From the NCBI GenBank assembly GCA_027484055.1, contig JAIXQH010000025.1, positions 1-64,000 of the forward strand: DNA of 64,000 nucleotides, read 5' to 3'. A program made the translations under genes and the position numbers. The stretch is from Verrucomicrobiaceae bacterium (GTDB lineage Bacteria; Verrucomicrobiota; Verrucomicrobiia; Verrucomicrobiales; Akkermansiaceae). The first letter of the stretch is position 1. The number at the start of each line of letters is the position of its first letter. Below, piece by piece: positions 35,503-44,940 of the stretch. Below the pieces are notes generated by a model, which saw nothing but the letters and a program-made list of their open reading frames with translations, made no database searches and was not told the origin of the DNA.

Positions 35503-37479
35503 TTAGAAGTCGTAGCGGACGCCACATTGGAAGGTTCGGCCTGCAGCGGGGAACCAGACCCCACTGTATTTGATGGTGGCATAGGTCTCATCCAGCAGGT
35601 TGTTCACCCGGAGATAGAAGGCAAGATCCGAGCGGGCTTGATAGCGCAGCAGCAGACTCGCCACGCCGTAGGCAGGTAGCCGGTCTGCTTGATTCAGGAA
35701 ATCATTTCCCTCGTAGGAGGCACCGGTGAATTGATACTCGCCCTGCACCGTGACGGTGGAACTCGGCTTGAGGGTGAGTATCGCTACCAGCTCTTTGTTG
35801 GGCACGAGATAGATGGAATTCCCCTCATAGACTCCGTCTTGATAGGTAGCATCTAGCTGGGTGTAGCGCAGGCTTATCTCCCAGCACTCCGCTGCATAGC
35901 GCAACTCGGTCTCGATACCGAGTCGGCGGGTTTTGGCAAAATTGACATTGAGATTCCTCACATAATCGTAAGCGATCTCGCCGTCTAATTGTTGGATAAA
36001 GCCGTTGCCTCGCAATTTCCAACTAGCCATCTCGTACTCGGCTCCTAGTTCGAGATTGTCGCCCGTTTCCGCCTTCAACTGATCGTTAAACGGCACAGAA
36101 AGTGGAAAGCCCTGATAGGCCGCGATCTCATCGGTCGAAGGCAGCCGATAGAGATGATCGTAACGCAGCCAAGTGCTCCACGTCTCACCGGGCTCCCAGC
36201 GGAGGCCCAACTGGAGGGCACGGTTGATCTCATCAGTTCCACGGGAGAAGTTTAAGTCGGGATCATTCGGGAAGGTTACACTCCGCGCCGCCGCATCCAC
36301 CGCTGCCTTTTCCCAGCGCGCCGCCATGGTGAGGTGCCAACGCTCCCACGCCTCCCACTCCGCTGTCGAAAAAACACCCGCGAGGCCTCGCTCCAGCTCA
36401 GCGCTGCCAGTCCGCTGGATGCGCTGGATTTCAGCATACTGGTCGAGTGCTAAGCGATCTTGCCGAGCATTCAGACCGAGTGAGAGCGACGCTTTTTCAC
36501 CGGTCCAGCGCAGTACCGGCGCGAAGGTCCAAGTGTCCAGCAGCGTATCACTGTGGGAGCCGGGTCCTAAGTTCCACGAAAGATCCCGTCTCGAAAAAGC
36601 CAATGGCAGCTCCACCGTGACGACCTCACCTTTTCCGATCACCAATCCGCCATCAGCACGTTGGAGCGTTTGCTCTGAAAAATACTGATTCCCAGCCCCC
36701 GACTGGGCATAGATCGACTGCCGCGGGTCCGCCTCATACTCTGCGGTCGAGAGCGGACCGGGAAAGCCCGTGAATTGATTCGCCCATGACAGCCCTGCAC
36801 GCAGCTCATGGTTTTTGGCAATTTCCCGATCCCAGCGCAGCCCATAGGATTCCAGCTCACTTGCCGAATTTTCACGCCAGCCTGCCGTGTCATTTAGCTC
36901 CAGATCCACCGCCATGCCATTCCCTGCGTAGCGTCCCTCATGCGCCAGCCTGACGAGGGAATATTCCTCACTTCCGGCTGCGACTTCTAAAGACGTCTTC
37001 GGCTCCCCTGGCGATTGCGTCACTAGATTGATCACTCCTCCCACCGCATTGTCACCGAAGCGCGCGCTCTGACTGCCGCGTAAAATCTCCACCCGCTTGA
37101 TCCGGGACAGTGGCACTTCCAACAGAGAAACCCCCGACATGTCCGGCCGATTCACCGGACGACCATCGACGAGGATCAACACTCGTGATGACGAATTCTC
37201 ACCGAACCCGCGCAAGTGCAGCTCGCCATCGGCCGCATTTCCGGTCGCACTCGAAATCCGCAGCCCTCCTTGTGTCGTCAACAAATCCGCCAACGAACGC
37301 GCGCCAGCCTGCGTGATCTGCTGCTCGTCGATCACCGTCGCATCCCCCGCGAAATGATTCGGCAGGATCGTCCCCCTAGACGCCTCCACCACCAAGGCAC
37401 TCAGCACCCGCGGACCGTCCTCCGCAGATACGGAAGCGAGCAGCAGAACTGAGCACCAGAGTTGGACCGTTCGAGTCAT
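35503..37479 (-). CDS. btuB: BtuB-like TonB-dependent outer-membrane receptor
   Basis: 658 residues, close to E. coli BtuB. A signal peptide is followed by a TonB-box-like ALVVEAS, a plug domain (QQITQAGARSLADLLTTQ ... LILVDGRPVNRPDMSG ... RVEILRGSQSARFGDNAVGG) and a beta-barrel ending GRTFQCGVRYDF with a terminal Phe. It imports its ligand with TonB energy. The operon starts with a cobalamin riboswitch, so the substrate is most likely cobalamin or a precursor. It starts 7 bp after the DUF4465-like gene. No btuCDF is seen nearby. Confidence 0.88.
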   Translation of the reverse strand: MTRTVQLWCSVLLLASVSAEDGPRVLSALVVEASRGTILPNHFAGDATVIDEQQITQAGARSLADLLTTQGGLRISSATGNAADGELHLRGFGENSSSRVLILVDGRPVNRPDMSGVSLLEVPLSRIKRVEILRGSQSARFGDNAVGGVINLVTQSPGEPKTSLEVAAGSEEYSLVRLAHEGRYAGNGMAVDLELNDTAGWRENSASELESYGLRWDREIAKNHELRAGLSWANQFTGFPGPLSTAEYEADPRQSIYAQSGAGNQYFSEQTLQRADGGLVIGKGEVVTVELPLAFSRRDLSWNLGPGSHSDTLLDTWTFAPVLRWTGEKASLSLGLNARQDRLALDQYAEIQRIQRTGSAELERGLAGVFSTAEWEAWERWHLTMAARWEKAAVDAAARSVTFPNDPDLNFSRGTDEINRALQLGLRWEPGETWSTWLRYDHLYRLPSTDEIAAYQGFPLSVPFNDQLKAETGDNLELGAEYEMASWKLRGNGFIQQLDGEIAYDYVRNLNVNFAKTRRLGIETELRYAAECWEISLRYTQLDATYQDGVYEGNSIYLVPNKELVAILTLKPSSTVTVQGEYQFTGASYEGNDFLNQADRLPAYGVASLLLRYQARSDLAFYLRVNNLLDETYATIKYSGVWFPAAGRTFQCGVRYDF

Positions 37480-37486
37480 CAGCAGG

Positions 37487-38239
37487 TCAGCGACGTCTCA
37501 CCAACAGGCCGAAGCCACTCATGAACACCAGACACAAAGCCCCCGGTTCTGGCACGGCGGTGAGGTTATCGATGGCGAAATAGCCCGGCGTATTCATCCC
37601 ATAAATCGGATGATTGTCCGTAGAGCTCAGTGCAAATCCGATTTCATTCACCGTCCCGAGTGGCGAGAAGTCCACATACCGCCAATCGTTCACGAGGAGT
37701 GACCCCGTGCGATAATCCGCTAGGTAAAAATCCACAGAACTCGTCGGCACCATGTTCAGGTAGCCAGTGATCGTGAGTTTAAACCAATCCCCGGGACCAA
37801 AGGCACGCGCTGGACCCTCCCCATTTAAGATGCTCAATGCTGCATAGGTGGTATTTGTCACACTCGCGCCTAGGCCCGTGACGTTGATCGATGTGGCGAA
37901 ATTCAGCGTCACATCTCCATACACCACCGCATAGGCCGATGAGCCACCTGCGCCCGATCCGGGGTAGGCACTGGATTCGTTCGTATAACCCGGCGTTAGG
38001 GTGTCCGTTCTGTTGGAAATGGCAAATCCCGACCAATACCCGCCATAAAGTGGGGAGTAGCTGTTTGGGAAATTCACCCCGTCGCTCGTGAATTGACCAC
38101 TCACATCTGAGCCATTCCGAAATGATCCCGGAGTCGTCAGCAAGGATTCAAAGGTCACCGTCGTGGCAGAGGCCGAAGCCAAGGCAAGACCGACCAGGGC
38201 ACTCGCACTCGCGAGCACCATAGATGCGTTAATTTTCAT
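37487..38239 (-). CDS. DUF4465-like secreted protein with PEP-CTERM tail (BtuH-like)
   Basis: 250 residues. A signal peptide (LASASALVGLALASASA) leads to a domain with the DUF4465 pattern: TFES, GGYWSGFAISNRTD, SAYAVVYGD, VDFYLADYR, DWRYVDFSPLG, IGFALSSTDN and MNTPGYFAIDNL. In Bacteroidetes, DUF4465 proteins of B12 loci (BtuH) bind cobalamin at the cell surface, as far as I recall. The C-terminus VPEPGALCLVFMSGFGLLVRRR is a PEP-CTERM sorting signal (Pro-Glu-Pro, hydrophobic helix, Arg cluster), so export and exosortase processing are likely. First gene after the cobalamin riboswitch. Confidence 0.8.
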   Translation of the reverse strand: MKINASMVLASASALVGLALASASATTVTFESLLTTPGSFRNGSDVSGQFTSDGVNFPNSYSPLYGGYWSGFAISNRTDTLTPGYTNESSAYPGSGAGGSSAYAVVYGDVTLNFATSINVTGLGASVTNTTYAALSILNGEGPARAFGPGDWFKLTITGYLNMVPTSSVDFYLADYRTGSLLVNDWRYVDFSPLGTVNEIGFALSSTDNHPIYGMNTPGYFAIDNLTAVPEPGALCLVFMSGFGLLVRRR

Positions 38240-38399
38240 GTTATTTCTCTAGTGTTGATAGTCACAAAAGAGAACAGACGCCCACCGGAAGAGGGAGAAC
38301 TCCCCCGCCGTCGTTTCGGTTCCCGTCACCTTCCTTGCGCGGGAAGGCCAGCACAGTGCCGTATGTCTCGTAAAATGGAGCGGCACTCGGACGAGTTTG

Positions 38400-38575
38400 A
38401 GGCGGGGGAAGTATTCGGACTCCCGACAGTGAAATGGGAGATTTCTCGCCCATTTCGCCTCCTTCCCGCCTTCACCTCCGCTTGCACGGAGATTGGCTAA
38501 ATGGGAATTCGTCGTCGGATACCGCAGCGCGACTGTTCCGGGTTCTCACCGGATTCCATGCACCCGCATCAGGTC
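38400..38575 (-). promoter_or_regulatory. cobalamin riboswitch
   Basis: Read on the minus strand, the conserved core appears as GGAATCCGGTGAGAACCCGG followed by AACAGTCGCGCTGCGGTA (about 38556 to 38519). This matches the cobalamin-riboswitch consensus, as in the E. coli btuB leader. Further on are GGCGGGAAGGAGG, then TTTCACTGTCGGGAGTCC and GAATACTTCCCCCGCC (to 38401), matching the conserved 3' part. CCCATTT and AAATGGG near 38498 and 38450 can pair as an internal stem. Downstream, GGCGGGGG (38302-38309) is complementary to the CCCCCGCC closing strand (38401-38408) and may be the switching helix. It controls the DUF4465/btuB operon starting at 38239. Confidence 0.88.
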
Positions 38576-38978
38576 ATCGCGCACAAGTCAACAAAGCCAA
38601 CCCTCTCCGGCAAGCAGAAAGTCATTCAGCGCAATCACACAGAGCTTTATAAAAATCCGGTCTTTTTTGTTTCTTATTATGCACCTCAAATTCTGTGGTT
38701 AAGACTCTTTTCCTTCACCATAGATATATCGGACGGCCTATCAACCCCCATCACGCCGAAGATCCCTCGCGACCCATAGAAGCCGGGCCGTGCCACTCGC
38801 GCTTCCCCGGATTCTCCGAGTTCCCGTTTTTCAGTTAGACCCAAACCGTTCCTGGCATTGGTGAAAGAATGCATCCACAAAGGCGCGACTCCCCAACACG
38901 GCCCCGTCTGCATTTATAAGTCTGCATTCAGAGAGAGGCGGTGAGGAAGAGGAGATGGGCGTTCGGAGTTTTCAGAAC
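38576..38978. other. non-coding stretch upstream of the riboswitch
   Basis: No gene is supported. The part next to the riboswitch (38580-38740) should hold the promoter of the B12 operon on the minus strand; AT-rich sequence lies at about 38640-38730. The rest has no structure that I can name. Short frames on both strands lack family features. Confidence 0.5.
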
Positions 38979-39188
38979 GGCATTTGCAGTGTTGCGGGAG
39001 GCATTCGACAAATTCCGAGCGGCATTTGCAGTGTTGCAGGAGGCATTCGACAAATTCCGAATGGCACTTGCAGTGTTACATGAGCCATTCGATAAATTCC
39101 GAATGGCATTTGCAGCGTTGCATGAGCCATTCGATAAATTCCGAATGGCATTTGCAGCGTTGCAGGAGGCATTCGACAAACTCCGAAT
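38979..39188. repeat. 42-bp tandem repeat, five units
   Basis: Five head-to-tail units starting at 38979, 39021, 39063, 39105 and 39147. Each begins GGCATTTGCAGTGTTGC (variants GGCACTTGC, GCGTTGC) and continues (G/C)CATTCGA(C/T)AAATTCCGA; units 3 and 4 read TGAGCCATTC in place of GGAGGCATTC. The 42 bp may itself be two related 21-bp halves sharing GGCATT. Because 42 is a multiple of 3, several frames stay open on both strands; none has a plausible start region or signal. It lies between the B12 operon promoter region and the end of thiH. Confidence 0.9.
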
Positions 39189-39245
39189 ACCCCTCCGCGC
39201 TCTTCCCTCTGCGACCTCCGCGTCCTCCGCGTTTCGATTCCCTCT

Positions 39246-40382
39246 TCAAGAAACCGCCAGCAGTGATTCGTCCCAATCCTTCCACACCGGATCGAGATTT
39301 TGCCCGCGCAGCATGGCCGCGATTTCCGCTGGGCTGCGGGTGTCGTGGATTTGAAATTGCTCGGTGGCTTTTTCGCAGCCGGATTTTTCGCTCAGCTCGA
39401 CGCGGCGACCTTTAACGGTGAGGTGTAAATCATCGCCGCCCGCGCCGGTGTAGCCGCCGGGCTCGGTTTTCGCCCCGGCGGACATGTGGGTCACGCCGAG
39501 CGTGGCGATCGCATCCCGCAGCGGCGCTGGCTCGCGGGTGGAAACGACGATGCCGACTTGCGGAAAGAGTAGGCGGAAGACGGCGATGAGCCGGACGAAG
39601 GCTTTGTCCGGTAAATAGAGATCCGGGTCTGGCTCGTATTCATAATTTCCCGCATAAGGGCGCATCCGGGGGAAAGCGATGGTGAATTGGGCCTTCCAGC
39701 AATGGCGGTAGAGGTATTCCAAATGGGCACACAGCGCGAGCGCCTCGAATTTCCAGTTCGCCAAACCAAACAAGGCACCGATCCCGATCCGGCGAAATCC
39801 CCCGGCGTAGGCGCGCTCCGGGCAATCGAGCCGCCAGTCAAAGTTTTTCTTAGGCCCGGCGGTGTGGAGCTGCTGGTAGGTTTCGCGGTGATAGGTTTCT
39901 TGGTAAACGACTAGGCCTTCCGCGCCGTGGTGGACGATGTCGGCGTATTGCTCGTCCTCCATCGGCCCGACTTCGAGGGCGAGTGTGGGGATGAAGGGCT
40001 TGAGCGCGTCGAGGCAGTCCTGCAAGTAGCCCTCGGAGACGAATTTCGGGTGCTCCCCGGCTACGAGTAGCACATTGCGAAATCCGAGGCCGTGCAAATG
40101 CCGCGCCTCCGTGACGACTTGGTCCACGGTCAAGGTGGTGCGGAAAATGGCGGCATCGCGTGAAAAGCCACAGTATTTGCAGTTGTTGACGCACTCGTTG
40201 GAGACGTAGAGCGGGGCGAACAAGCGCATGGTTTTCCCGAAATTCCGTCGCGTCGTCTGCTGGCTCTGACGGGCGAGTTCTTCAAGCGAGCCACCCTTTT
40301 CCTCGGAAATGAGCTGGCTGAAACGCCGCATCAGCGGAGTCGGGTGCGCTAGGAGATCTGGGAAAACATCGGCAAAGGCCAT
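39246..40382 (-). CDS. thiH: 2-iminoacetate synthase ThiH (tyrosine lyase)
   Basis: 378 residues, the usual ThiH length. The radical-SAM motif CVNNCKYC (C-x3-C-x2-C) lies at about residues 64-71, with APLYVSNEC before it and GFSRDAAIFR after it. VLLVAGEHPKFV, LVVYQETYHRETY and FGLANWKFEALALCAHLEYL are typical of the ThiH/BATS family. It cleaves tyrosine to 2-iminoacetate (dehydroglycine) and p-cresol for thiamine thiazole synthesis. No other thi gene is in the window. The preceding 42-bp repeat ends 58 bp after its stop. Confidence 0.92.
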   Translation of the reverse strand: MAFADVFPDLLAHPTPLMRRFSQLISEEKGGSLEELARQSQQTTRRNFGKTMRLFAPLYVSNECVNNCKYCGFSRDAAIFRTTLTVDQVVTEARHLHGLGFRNVLLVAGEHPKFVSEGYLQDCLDALKPFIPTLALEVGPMEDEQYADIVHHGAEGLVVYQETYHRETYQQLHTAGPKKNFDWRLDCPERAYAGGFRRIGIGALFGLANWKFEALALCAHLEYLYRHCWKAQFTIAFPRMRPYAGNYEYEPDPDLYLPDKAFVRLIAVFRLLFPQVGIVVSTREPAPLRDAIATLGVTHMSAGAKTEPGGYTGAGGDDLHLTVKGRRVELSEKSGCEKATEQFQIHDTRSPAEIAAMLRGQNLDPVWKDWDESLLAVS

Positions 40383-40458
40383 GGCGGCGGACTGTGGGTC
40401 AGCATTGCTCAGTGGTCAAAGAAATCTCCGAGAAGCCCTCCGATTCCCCCCAAGCCTG

Positions 40459-42060
40459 TCACTGAGTCCGCTTCCACAGATAGAGCCAGCGCTCGGAGAC
40501 GCATTTGCCGGTTTCATCCTGTAGCTCGCAGGTCAGGTCCATGTCCCCGAGATCCTTCGGCGGCTCACAGACGAAAAATGCCCGCAGCACCTGTGGCATG
40601 TGCAGCTTGTCGCTGCGGCCGAGACCGGCAGGGAGATCGTCCACATTCGGCATGCTGACATCCGAGAGGCCGACGTGGATGAGCTTCACGGCTTGTTGGT
40701 TGATGGTGACGACGGGCTTGAGCTTGGAGATATCATCCCATTTCGGGTCACCGACCTTGGCTTGTGGCTGAAGGGGTTTCGCGAAGTCGATGGCCATCAG
40801 CACCTGGTCCGGCTTCTGGACCGGGGTGCCCGCACGAGTGGAGCGGACGGTGAAAAGGCCGGACGGCGCAGGGTCGCGCATCCAGCGAAGGCGGTATTGA
40901 AAACGATAGGATTTCCCGACTTCCAAGGTCGGCGTGGGCTCCCAGACGAGGATCACGTTGTCGTCCGTCTCGTCCTTCGTAGGCATCTCAATGAGGTGTA
41001 GCTTCCCCAGATCAAAACCCTCAATGGGCTCCACCTTCACGCTGGGGCGATTGTGATAGAGCGCTTCTGGATCTTGGTAGGAGGAAAATGAGCGATCCCG
41101 CTGCACCAGCGCCCATGAGCGAGGTTTCTCCAGGGTGAAAACGCAGTGGCGAAATTGGCCCTGAGTCGTCTCCAGTGGACGGTAGTGCAGATTGCCGCTG
41201 CCCAGCTCCATGAGTAGGCCGTCACTATCGTGCACCTCGGGCCGGAAGTCATAGGGCTTCGGGTGCGTGCTCTCGCCAAACCAGAACATGCTGGAAAAGG
41301 GTGCCAGTCCGAGCTGCGTCACCGGGCGGCGGAGGGTGATTTCCGCGGTGACCTCCATCACCGTCTCCGGCCCTGGGGCGATCACGAACTGATAGGCTCC
41401 CGCCACGCTTTCCCCACTGAGGAGCGCGCTGACTTTGAGCGACTTCGACCCATTTTCTGGCTTCTCTAGATAGAACTCCGAAAAGTCCGGGAACTCCTCC
41501 GGCACCCCCGGCAGGCCGCTATTGATCGAAAGCCCGCGTGCCGAAAGCCCATACGGTGCGTCCTTAGGAATCGCCCGGAAATAGCTCGCGCCCATGAAGA
41601 CGAGGAACTCATCCATGTAGTCCGCCGTGTTCAAGTGCGTGCGCGCCCGCCAGCCCGCATAGCCCTGAGGCGGCGGCGTACCAGCCGGGACTTTCTGCTT
41701 GCCGTAGTCGAACAAGTTCGAGTCGAACTTCATCAATTCCTCTTTCCCGCCACTGACCTCGTGGATCAGCACCATCTTCTTCGCCGTCCAACCGGGATGG
41801 AAGAAATCGATCGAAAAATCCCCTTTCGTTTCCGCCCACAGCCCGGATTCCATCTTGAAACGGATGTCCCGATGCCCGTCGTAGGTCAGATTCTTCCAGT
41901 AATCTGCCAGGTCAAGCTTGGCCGCCACATAGGGCGCGGCGGCCATTTTCCGGGCCTTTTCGCGCAAGATCTCGAAGGAAAAACTCTCCGCAGCGGCAAG
42001 CCCGGTCGCACCGACCAGCAGCGCGCACCCGACCCATAAATGACGACGATGGAAATGCAT
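40459..42060 (-). CDS. opgG: OpgG/MdoG-type glucan biosynthesis protein
   Basis: 533 residues from the ATG at 42060, where a signal peptide begins (HRRHLWVGCALLVGATGLAA then AESFSF); Met at 42072 is an alternative. The open frame continues upstream but there it overlaps ileS. OpgG hallmarks: YKxD-like DYWKNLTYDGHRDIRFK, GYAGWRARTHLN, FLVFMGASYFRAIPKDAPYGLSARGLSI, APFSSMFWFGE and FRHCVFTLEKPRSWALVQRDR. Periplasmic OpgG proteins act on osmoregulated periplasmic beta-glucans made by the glucosyltransferase OpgH, which is not in this window. It diverges from ileS with less than 100 bp between starts. Confidence 0.9.
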   Translation of the reverse strand: MHFHRRHLWVGCALLVGATGLAAAESFSFEILREKARKMAAAPYVAAKLDLADYWKNLTYDGHRDIRFKMESGLWAETKGDFSIDFFHPGWTAKKMVLIHEVSGGKEELMKFDSNLFDYGKQKVPAGTPPPQGYAGWRARTHLNTADYMDEFLVFMGASYFRAIPKDAPYGLSARGLSINSGLPGVPEEFPDFSEFYLEKPENGSKSLKVSALLSGESVAGAYQFVIAPGPETVMEVTAEITLRRPVTQLGLAPFSSMFWFGESTHPKPYDFRPEVHDSDGLLMELGSGNLHYRPLETTQGQFRHCVFTLEKPRSWALVQRDRSFSSYQDPEALYHNRPSVKVEPIEGFDLGKLHLIEMPTKDETDDNVILVWEPTPTLEVGKSYRFQYRLRWMRDPAPSGLFTVRSTRAGTPVQKPDQVLMAIDFAKPLQPQAKVGDPKWDDISKLKPVVTINQQAVKLIHVGLSDVSMPNVDDLPAGLGRSDKLHMPQVLRAFFVCEPPKDLGDMDLTCELQDETGKCVSERWLYLWKRTQ

Positions 42061-42156
42061 GCCAGCCACCATGCAGACATCCAGCCGCTTGGCAATAGCG
42101 TGGCTTTCCCAGAGGTTGACCCCACCGCAGCGCATTGCTAGCGTCCGCGCCCCGTC

Positions 42157-44871
42157 ATGAGCGCCGCACCGAATTACAAAGACACCCTCACTCTTCCGCA
42201 AACGTCGTTCCCGATGCGTGCCGACTTGGTGCAAAATGAACCTGCCCGCCTCGAAGCTTGGGAGAAGGCCGGACTCTACGAAAAAATCCTCGCCCGCCGC
42301 CGTGCGGAAAACGCCCCAACATTCATCCTTCACGACGGCCCACCCTTCGCCAATGGCGACGTCCACATGGGCACCGCGCTCAACAAGCTGCTCAAGGATC
42401 TCGTCGTGAAATCCAAGACCATGGCGGGATTTGCCGCGCCCTTCGTCCCCGGCTGGGACTGCCACGGCCTGCCCATCGAGTTCAAGGTCGTCAAGGAGAC
42501 CGCCGGTCTGGAGCCTGCGGAAATCCGCCGCCGCTGCACCGAGTTTGCCAGCAGCTTCATCGACATCCAGCGCGCCTCCTTCCGCCGTCTCGGCGTGTTC
42601 GGTGACTGGGAAAATCCCTATCTCACCATGAATCCCGGCTACGAGGCCAGCATCCTACGCGTCTTCTCCAAGCTCGTGGAAAATGGGAGTATCTACCAAG
42701 CCAAGAAGCCCGTGCAATGGTCCTACGGCGCGCAAACCGCCCTCGCCGAGGCCGAAGTCGAGTATGCCGACAAGGAAAGCCCGGCGATTTTCGTCAAGTT
42801 CCCGCTTCTTGAGAAAGCCGCCAGCATGGTCATCTGGACCACCACCCCGTGGACACTCCCGGCCAATCTCGGCATCGCCGTGCATCCCGATTTCACCTAC
42901 GTGGTCGCGAAGTTTTCCAAGGGTGAAGTCCAAGAAACCTTCGTCATCGTCCGCGAACTCGTCGCCTCCTTCACCGAAAAAACCGGCTACGTCCTCACGG
43001 AGACCCTAGAAGAAATCAAAGGCCGTTCGCTCGACCAGCTCAGCGCCCAGCACCCCTTCCTCGACCGCCACTCCAAGCTCATCCTCGCCAACTTCGTCAC
43101 CACCGACACCGGCACCGGCGCGGTTCACATCGCCCCCGGCCACGGCTCGGACGACTACATGGCGGGCCAGCAAAACGGCCTCGGCGTGCTTTCCCCGGTC
43201 GATGACGCCGGGAAATTCACCGCAGAAGTCGGCCTCGACGAACTCATCGGCGTCCACGTTTTCAAGTCGAATGCCCGCATCATCGAGATCCTCAGCGAGA
43301 GCGGCCACCTGCTTGGCCAAGAAGTTTACCGGCACTCCTACCCGCATTGCTGGCGCTCGAAAACGCCCATCATCTTCCGCGCCGTCGAGCAGTTTTTCAT
43401 CTCCCTCGACACCCTCCGCGGCCAAGCACTTTCAGAAATCGACCAGGTCGAATGGCTCCCCGCTTGGGGCCGGAATCGCATCTACGGCACCGTCGAGTCG
43501 CGCCCGGATTGGTGCATCTCGCGCCAGCGGACCTGGGGCGTGCCACTGCCCGTCTTCTTCGGCGAAAATGGCGAGGTCATCCTCTCCTCCGACCTCGCGC
43601 TCAAGGTCGCCGACCTCGTTGAAAAAGAAGGCACCAACCTCTGGTTCGAGAAATCCGACGCCGAACTCGCCGCCCTCCTCGGCCTGCCAGCGGGCGTGAA
43701 AAAATGCCGAGACACCCTCGACGTCTGGATCGATTCCGGCTGCTCACACCACGCCGTGCTCGACGCCCATCCTCAACTCCACTGCCCCGCCGATCTCTAC
43801 TTGGAAGCCACCGACCAGCACCGTGGCTGGTTCCAGAGTTCGCTCATGCTCAGCACCGGCTTCCGTGGCCACGCGCCCTACAAGACCGTCATGACCCACG
43901 GCTTCGTGGTGGATAAGGATAAGAAAAAAATCTCCAAGTCAGACGCCGCCAAGTCCGGCAAACCCACCGACGCCGCCCATTTCTACAATCAATACGGAGC
44001 CGACATCGTCCGCCTCTGGGTCTCCTCCGTGGACTGGCAAAACGAAGTCCCCTTTGGCGAAGATCTCTTCAAACAAGTCGCCGAGCCCTACCGCCGCCTG
44101 CGAAACACGCTGCGGATTCTCTTGGGAAATCTCGATGGCTTCGATCCCTCTTCATCTCCGATCTCCGATCCCCAATCTCCGATCCCTCTCCTCGACCGCT
44201 GGATTCTCGAACGTCTCCACACCGTCACCGCCGAGTGCCTCGCCGCTTACAAGACCTACGAATTCCGCAAGGTCTTCAATGCGCTGAATAACTTTTGCAC
44301 CGCCGACCTCTCCGCCATCTACATCGACGCCACCAAGGACCGCATGTATTGCGACGCCGCCACGTCCCCCCGCCGCCTCGCCTCGCAAGCGGCAATGCAT
44401 GAAATTTTCACTAGCATCGCGAAATTGCTCGCGCCCATCCTCGCCTACACCGCTGACGAGGCCTGGGAGCACGCCGCTTTCACCACCGGCAGCGTCCACG
44501 AGCAGGATTTCCCCGTGGCCAATCCCAGCTTCGCCCCCGGCGAGGCGACGCAACAAGTGTCACGGCTTTTTGAGATCAAATACGCCATCCAGACCGCCAT
44601 CGAGAGCTGCATCCAAGCCAAGGAATTCACGCGGAACAACGAGGCGGACGTCACGCTCATCCTCCCCGCGAGTGATGCAGGATTGTTGGAAATGCTCAAT
44701 GACCGTGAATTTGCCACCGAGTTTTTCATCATCGCCGGTCTAACCGCCACAGTCGGGGATTCACTCACCGCCACCGCCCGCAAGACCGAGCACCCACTCT
44801 GCCCCCGCTGCCGCAAGCACGAGCCACTGCTGGAAAGCGGTCTTTGCGAACGGTGTGATGCGGTTTGCTGA
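42157..44871 (+). CDS. ileS: isoleucyl-tRNA synthetase
   Basis: 904 residues, as for bacterial type IleRS. The class I HIGH motif reads HMGT (residues 70-73) and KMSKS reads KISKS (591-595). The CP1 editing region has TTTPWTLPANLGIAVHP, and GWDCHGLPIE and WCISRQRTWGVPLP are present. The C-terminal zinc ribbon has CPRCRKHEPLLESGLCERC. It charges tRNA-Ile and edits valine. A low-complexity Ser-Pro insert (SSSPISDPQSPI) interrupts the region before the anticodon domain. A near-copy of the last 41 bp recurs at 46317. Confidence 0.97.
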   Translation: MSAAPNYKDTLTLPQTSFPMRADLVQNEPARLEAWEKAGLYEKILARRRAENAPTFILHDGPPFANGDVHMGTALNKLLKDLVVKSKTMAGFAAPFVPGWDCHGLPIEFKVVKETAGLEPAEIRRRCTEFASSFIDIQRASFRRLGVFGDWENPYLTMNPGYEASILRVFSKLVENGSIYQAKKPVQWSYGAQTALAEAEVEYADKESPAIFVKFPLLEKAASMVIWTTTPWTLPANLGIAVHPDFTYVVAKFSKGEVQETFVIVRELVASFTEKTGYVLTETLEEIKGRSLDQLSAQHPFLDRHSKLILANFVTTDTGTGAVHIAPGHGSDDYMAGQQNGLGVLSPVDDAGKFTAEVGLDELIGVHVFKSNARIIEILSESGHLLGQEVYRHSYPHCWRSKTPIIFRAVEQFFISLDTLRGQALSEIDQVEWLPAWGRNRIYGTVESRPDWCISRQRTWGVPLPVFFGENGEVILSSDLALKVADLVEKEGTNLWFEKSDAELAALLGLPAGVKKCRDTLDVWIDSGCSHHAVLDAHPQLHCPADLYLEATDQHRGWFQSSLMLSTGFRGHAPYKTVMTHGFVVDKDKKKISKSDAAKSGKPTDAAHFYNQYGADIVRLWVSSVDWQNEVPFGEDLFKQVAEPYRRLRNTLRILLGNLDGFDPSSSPISDPQSPIPLLDRWILERLHTVTAECLAAYKTYEFRKVFNALNNFCTADLSAIYIDATKDRMYCDAATSPRRLASQAAMHEIFTSIAKLLAPILAYTADEAWEHAAFTTGSVHEQDFPVANPSFAPGEATQQVSRLFEIKYAIQTAIESCIQAKEFTRNNEADVTLILPASDAGLLEMLNDREFATEFFIIAGLTATVGDSLTATARKTEHPLCPRCRKHEPLLESGLCERCDAVC

Positions 44872-44940
44872 GAGAGCCTAACATCAAGGGGACGCATTCA
44901 CGTGCCAACGTCGGCCATGGCGCTCCCGGCTTAGGAACGC

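Noticed and set aside
38979-39188. CRISPR-like array
   Set aside because: Units abut with no unique spacers, and no cas genes are present.
38928-39354. Overlapping open frames of 66-143 codons on both strands
   Set aside because: They arise from the 42-bp repeat (a multiple of three) and have no signal, motif or start support.
42061-42465. N-terminal extension of opgG into ileS
   Set aside because: It is antisense to ileS, and the signal peptide begins at 42060.
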